Source: Arthrinium phaeospermum (lineage: Eukaryota > Ascomycota > Sordariomycetes > Amphisphaeriales > Apiosporaceae). Taken from it: a stretch of DNA of 64,000 nucleotides. Positions 59,076-64,000 of the stretch are shown here, one piece after another (position 1 is the first letter of the stretch; every line of letters begins with the position of its first letter). The DNA is taken from positions 248,001 to 312,000 of the forward strand of contig QYRS01000009.1 in the NCBI GenBank assembly GCA_006503535.1, in the 5' to 3' direction. The position numbers and the translations under genes are program-made. The notes beneath the pieces were generated by a model. It searched no databases, was not told the DNA's origin, and saw only the letters and a list, made by a program, of their open reading frames with translations.

Positions 59076-61737
59076 TCTGTGACCCGAATGTCTCAACTCA
59101 ACTCAACCTGAACTCAAGACGGCATGGGCAGGTGCCGTCGTTGTCATTGTAGCCCATCTGTACAGAATTGGATAACGGCTGATGAGGATATGTATCAATT
59201 GATCGAGCAGTCAGTTGATTCGCTGGATCCGGGTAGTACCAAGCTTAACTTGCATCTACATTCTTACACGTAGATAATTATCCATAGAGCAATGCATTTG
59301 ATGGGTTACATGGAACAGAAAACGGTCATGGTGAGACAAGAGCTAGTAGGTGCGTCGTTTGGCATTCTTTTGCCAAAGATGAGTATGTCGTCCAACGAGG
59401 ACAAGGTGTGATCAGGGAACCGGCTAAAATACTAGGACCAGCTGTGCCGCATCACCAAATCGTGATTGCATGCCCATCTTGCATTGGTGGTGCGGCACGG
59501 GATCCTCCACGTTGGGTAACCCTACCAAACTCGACCCTTTCTCCATCGGCCGAGTTCCGAAGAGGATGGCAAAAGCGGGCAGGGAAGGGAAGGGGAGGGT
59601 CATCATTCTATCTCATCCAGTCATCCTACTTGTATGTGTGCGCCCGTATTGGTACACCACGCAAGGGGCCCTACAGCTTTTTGTTTGTTAACAAAGATGC
59701 CGCGCGGCGTGTCATGTCGCAGCTATGCAGGCTGTCTGATTTTGAGTGGTGGAAATGATTTTTCAGATCTGTCCCCCCTATCCTATCTCCCTCTTTCAGC
59801 TCGTCGAGTGAATGAGCTGAGTGTGGTGTATACTCCCTTCCAATTTTTTTGTTCAATTTTACTTTGTTTAATGATTAGTATAGACAAAAGTTGCACTATT
59901 TGACGGATCATTGACATCTGTCCCGAAGCCGTCGTAGCCGCTAGCCCCTCAGTGGATAGGCTTGGCCCCTTGGTTCCCAGGGCTTGGCAAGAGACATTCT
60001 AGACGGGTCAGACATTCTTTGACAGCAGAATGGGCGAATGTCAACTAAACTTTATCCCCATACTTGGGGCGCAGATCAGGCGGGTTCCCAGTGGTTCCCT
60101 ACCCATGGTTGGACGTTGCGCCGTAAACCCGTGATGGGCTGTCATGTCATCAAATGGTTTATTTCCTACTTGCACGGGATGCATCATGCCTGCATGCGAA
60201 GAGACAAACGTCAATAAGATCTTGTCAATTGTGTCAAAGTACGGAGTAACCTAAGTAGGATCGGCTTCGAACGGGCCGCAATGGCGAGATGCGTATGTAG
60301 CAGAAAGTGAGAGCAGCAGTAGCACGCAAGCAAGCGACGATTGATGCCCACTCGTACCTACATTTCGCAGCGCACCATCTCTCTGGCGAGCCCCACCAAG
60401 CCCCCTAGGATTCCTAGCCCGCTGGCCCCCTGGACCAGGCACACCCACCACTAGACACCCAAACCCGTTAATCAGTTCAGCTGTTGGGTCCGGTAGAGCC
60501 AGCTAGCTGCCCCCTCCGTCGCCCTCTCTCAGGGTCCCTTATCGTTGGGAGGGGAGTATGTAGGCAATCTAGATCATGATGGGCAGGCGGGCGAGTCAGC
60601 AGTAAGCCCGAGAATGGGGAGATTAAAACTGCAAGGGGGGCAAGCGGCGGTTAGGTAGGGGCGGAACATTCAAACGGTTGCGGTTAAGAGTCAAAAAAGA
60701 AAAGAAGCGAAAAGAACATTAGCGATAGAAGTGGTGTGTGGGTGTGATGGGTGGTGAAGAGTGGTATGTGGCACTTTGGGGGGGATCTTCAGTTCGTAAT
60801 GTGTGGTACACGTAATTCGGTGTCTATCGCATACATACAGACAAACACCACGCGCGCAGCCAAGCTTGCAAGCACTCTGGCTCTGGCACTGACGTCTGTC
60901 CGTGCTGAATTACATTTGATCCTTCCCGGCGAAGGTACACACTTCTGTACAATTGACTTGCTGAGGTCAGAGCTGCAGATGTACGTGGTAGAGCGCGGGA
61001 GGAGCTGAACAGTGGAGGACGGGGGATGCATGTAGTATCGTAGTAGTCTCGTCGATTGAAATGAGGAAGAAGAAATAGACCCTTCTTCCCTGACGAATTC
61101 CAGCTGCAAAAGCCTATCGCCTCCTGGACCTTTCTATCTGAAGTACATCATTAGCTGGCGTTTAAGTCTTGGCAACCTACATCACCACCCGAAAAAGCCT
61201 TGTATCGCTCGCTGGGCAAACTATCAAGAGGCCATTCCCTACAAGGCAACGAAAAGCCCCCAAAGCCAAGGGCACCGTTTGATCTCGTCTTTGTGTTTTT
61301 TTTCCCTCCCATCCTTCCATCATTTTTATTAATGCCAACAAACATTCGATCGGCCTGATCTTGACCACCTTCAACCTCTTTTCGTTGCCAATTGCCCAGC
61401 CCTCCTCCTCCTCGAGCTCGTATTCTGTGCTACCCAACGCGCCGCTTGCTCTCTCGCACAAATACGACATTCCAGCGTCGGGCCTAATTTCTGTCCACCC
61501 CTCCGACCGGCGCGCAATTAACAACACCACCACAGCCGCCACCAAGCACCTTAACTTCTTACCTTCCTTCCCTTCCTTTTCTTCATCCAGTCAGTGGCTA
61601 CGGACCAAACTTTACGACTCGCGCGCGCACACTCCCTCCCCGCCGGCGCCCTCTCTGTCGCCGCCCAGAGCCACCCGACTCGAAGCTGTTCAATTCGGGC
61701 AATGCTGTCTCCACTCCCACGCTGAGCCGACCTCTCC
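59076..61737. other. gene-free spacer
   Basis: About 2.7 kb. A GTACGGAGTA motif occurs at 60239-60248. Pyrimidine-rich DNA with CCTCCTCC and TTCCCTTCC tracts from about 61290 to 61737 is the probable promoter and leader of the glycosyltransferase gene. No other gene is seen. Confidence 0.5.
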
Positions 61738-63593
61738 ATGTTTCCCAGCAAAGTTCCCCGCGTCGTCATCTTGACGGGGCTGGTTTTGCTGTTCCTCGTC
61801 ATTGGCACAAACTACTACCTCTACGACGACGACCCATTCCGATCGCCGCCCGCCAGCAGCCTGCACCAGCAGCCCAGCAATCCCAAGGAGCCTCCCCCGG
61901 TCGCCCCGCCCGTCGCCGACTCCAAGAATGAGGCGTCCGTAGGCAAAGTCGAGCACGCGCCCGAGCCCGCGCCTGCGCATCCGCCCGTAGCACCTTCGCC
62001 CGTGCCGGCTGTCCACGACGATCGTCCTGCCCCGAACGCCGACAACAAAGCCCATGACGGCCCTCACCAGGCAGATGCTGGGCTAAAACCCCAGCGGCCG
62101 CTGGGCAAGGGGCACAGCACCCGCCTCCTCCACCCCCGCCGCCGCCGCCACCACCACCAGCGGCAAAGCCTTCGGCCCCCCCGAGCGCAGAAGAACACCC
62201 GACGCCGCCGCAGCCACCTCAACCACCGCAGCCACCGCCGCCTTCCGAGCCTAAGCTTGGGCAGGTCGCCGAACAGCCCATCGCGCCGCCAAGCAACTGC
62301 CCAACCGAGCTCGGCTTCCTGGCCAAGACCAGCGCAGAACTGCATCTCAGCAGCCACATCAGGTACAACCGCCGCTGTATCCAGCCCGTCTTTTCGTCAG
62401 ATGTCGACAGAAGCGAGGTTGTCAACATCACGACCGCTCTCTCTGGAGAAGGGGAGACCACCATCGACATGCAGAACTGCGCTGCGGCGAAGCTCCCCAA
62501 GTGCATCCCTATCAAGCTGGATGTCCCGAAGCCATACCCCAAAGAGAAGTACGACAACATGATCTTTGGTATTTCGACCGGTTACGAACGTCTCAACGAC
62601 GAGAGTTCGGTGGACACATTTGCGCATTGGATGGCGGGCACCGACGCGATGCTTATCGCCCTCGTCACCGATATGCAGGAGCGGTCGGCGTCTGAGATAA
62701 GGGCCCTCAACAAGAGATTCGGCGATGCTGGCATTAAAGTAGCGCTGGTCAGGGCCCTGGACGACTCTTTCACCACGAGCCAGTCGCACTTCACCGTGCT
62801 GGTCCACATGCTCAACCATAGCAAACCCGAAACCCAATGGTACGGGTTGTTGGACGACGACACCTTCTTCCCCAGCCTCAAGCCGCTCTCGGACGCGCTG
62901 GCCAAGTTTGACCACAACAAGGACTACTACATCGGCACACTCTCGGAGGACTTTGCGGCTGTGCGTAATTTTGGCTACATGGCCTTTGGAGGCGCCGGTG
63001 CATATCTTTCATCGGCGCTCGCACAGAAGCTGGGCGACAATGCGCTGAAGTGCATCGAAGAGGCCACCGCCCCCGAGGGTGACATCATCATCCGGGATTG
63101 TGTGTACAGGCACTCCAAGGCCAAGCTGACCATCCTCGATGAGTTGTGGCAGCAGGATTTGATGGGCGACCCCAGCGGTTTCTTCGAGTCGGGCGTACGG
63201 CCCATCAACCTCCATCACTGGAAGAGTTGGTTTCACCTTCGTCCCGAGAAGATGTCTCTGGTGTCCGATATCTGTGGCGACTGTTTCTTACAACGATGGC
63301 GGTTTGGCGCGGATGAAGTCCTGTCCAACGGATACTCGATCGCGAAATACCGCGACGGGCTGGAGAACTTGGATCTCAACTTCATGGAGAAGACGGCGTC
63401 GAATCTGAACGACGGCTTCGACTTCAGCATCGGGCCCTTCCGACCGCTAATGGAGCCAGATGTCAAGAAGAGCTTCCTGTTTGAAGATGCCGAGGTGGAC
63501 GATAAGGGCGCCCTGAGGCAACTCTACATTTGGCGAGGCAACACCGAGATAGGCGAGATGGACGAGGTCATCGAGCTGGTCTGGAAGAAATGA
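61738..63593 (+). CDS. fringe-like (GT31/DUF604-type) type II membrane glycosyltransferase, with an apparent one-base deletion (618 aa if corrected)
   Basis: The frame opened at 61738 carries a signal anchor at residues 9-25 (VVILTGLVLLFLVIGTNYYL) and a Pro/Ala-rich stem. It loses sense after about 62090, while a second frame reads on to 63593 with the catalytic domain. One missing base in the AAAACCCC run (62085-62092) reconciles both. The domain has CPTELGFLAK, HIRYNRRCIQ, NMIFGISTGYERL, a WYGLLDDDTFF metal-binding DxD-type motif (near residue 373 after correction), YIGTLSED, MAFGGAGAYLS, GDIIIRDC and INLHHWKSW, as in fungal fringe-like proteins. These Golgi enzymes transfer a sugar from UDP-sugar to O- or N-linked glycans; the sugar is not readable. 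The stop is TGA at 63591-63593. Confidence 0.8.
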
Positions 63594-64000
63594 AACAACA
63601 CAAAAAATGGGATTAAGGCGCGAGGGCAGAGCAGACATGATGAATTGAGCCAGCAAAAAAACTTTTTAGACGCGGCTTCTGTCTGTTGAAACGATTTGGT
63701 TGTTTTTACTATTTGTTCTTAATCGGGGCGAGGGAAAACTTGGACATTTCAATCCCCCGGGGAGACGCTTTTTTCTGTACATTAACGCCCTGACGAATAC
63801 TCAGCGGAAAGCATCAACGGCGCAAACAAAAAACACGCATGTGTATGCTTTGTTTTGATACTGCTTCTTTACTCTCTATAGCTGGAAGAGAAGAGGATGA
63901 TGAAATATTTGAAACTGCGCGGCCTGTTGGCTAAGAGCATGAGTTGCTTGCTATTTGTTCTTCCGATGTTGATGCCTTATATGTCTTGATGAACGTTTTC
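63594..64000. other. 3' flank
   Basis: AT-rich, no open frame of note. The window ends without another gene. Confidence 0.5.

Noticed and set aside
61939..62117. Possible intron GTAGGC...CACAG in the glycosyltransferase stem
   Set aside because: It restores frame, but it has a poor donor and no branch point, and it removes stem sequence with normal coding character; a missing base in AAAACCCC is simpler.

Overview
This window is a 64 kb piece of nuclear DNA from a filamentous ascomycete (Pezizomycotina), most likely a Sordariomycete. The introns are short (52-90 nt, one of 185 nt), with GTAAGT/GTACGT/GTGAGT-type donors, CTRAC-like branch points and CAG/TAG acceptors. Genes sit alone on either strand, separated by 0.4-6.4 kb of non-coding DNA. 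Families such as the AA11 chitin LPMO, fungal Delta-12 desaturase, EGCrP2-type steryl glucosidase and fungal F-box proteins fit this. I found no rRNA, tRNA, CRISPR or bacterial-type operon.

Layout, left to right: the 3' part of a TBC-domain gene (1-753, +); a broken F-box-like gene with degenerate open frames (2011-3401); a large disordered protein of unknown function (5436-9129, +); a 4.5 kb spacer holding a 216 bp TIR element that looks like a MITE (10368-10583); Delta-12 fatty acid desaturase (13609-15060, +); a very large disordered, probably nuclear protein on the minus strand (17028-21435) carrying an apparent frameshift and a PP1-docking-like motif; a 6.4 kb divergent gene-free region; an AA11 LPMO (27833-29044, +); a small secreted protein (31387-32368, +); a Gfd2-like RNase-H-fold protein (33146-33955, +) flanked by two diverged direct repeats; an OPT transporter (36261-39199, +); a membrane-anchored GT90/CAP10-type glycosyltransferase (41060-44287, +); a 90-aa membrane protein with one intron (45406-45863, +); an F-box protein (46748-48199, -) whose 3' end is tandemly duplicated; a disordered conserved-looking protein (50216-51472, +); an EGCrP2-like GH5 steryl/glucosylceramide glucosidase (52112-54685, +); a possible Ulp1-fold pseudoenzyme (55365-57267, +); a coiled-coil protein (57898-59075, +); and a fringe-like type II Golgi glycosyltransferase (61738-63593, +).

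The genes do not form an obvious cluster. Four deal with glycans or lipids of the cell envelope (AA11, GT90, GH5, GT31-like) and one with membrane lipid unsaturation, but spacing and orientation give no sign of co-regulation. No biosynthetic or defence system was recognised. The most unusual items are the MITE-like element, the duplicated F-box tail, the repeats flanking the Gfd2-like gene, a TBC domain lacking both catalytic finger residues, and a possible catalytically dead Ulp1-like domain. Two coding regions read cleanly only if a single base is added or removed, two more possibly so; these could be assembly errors or real mutations.
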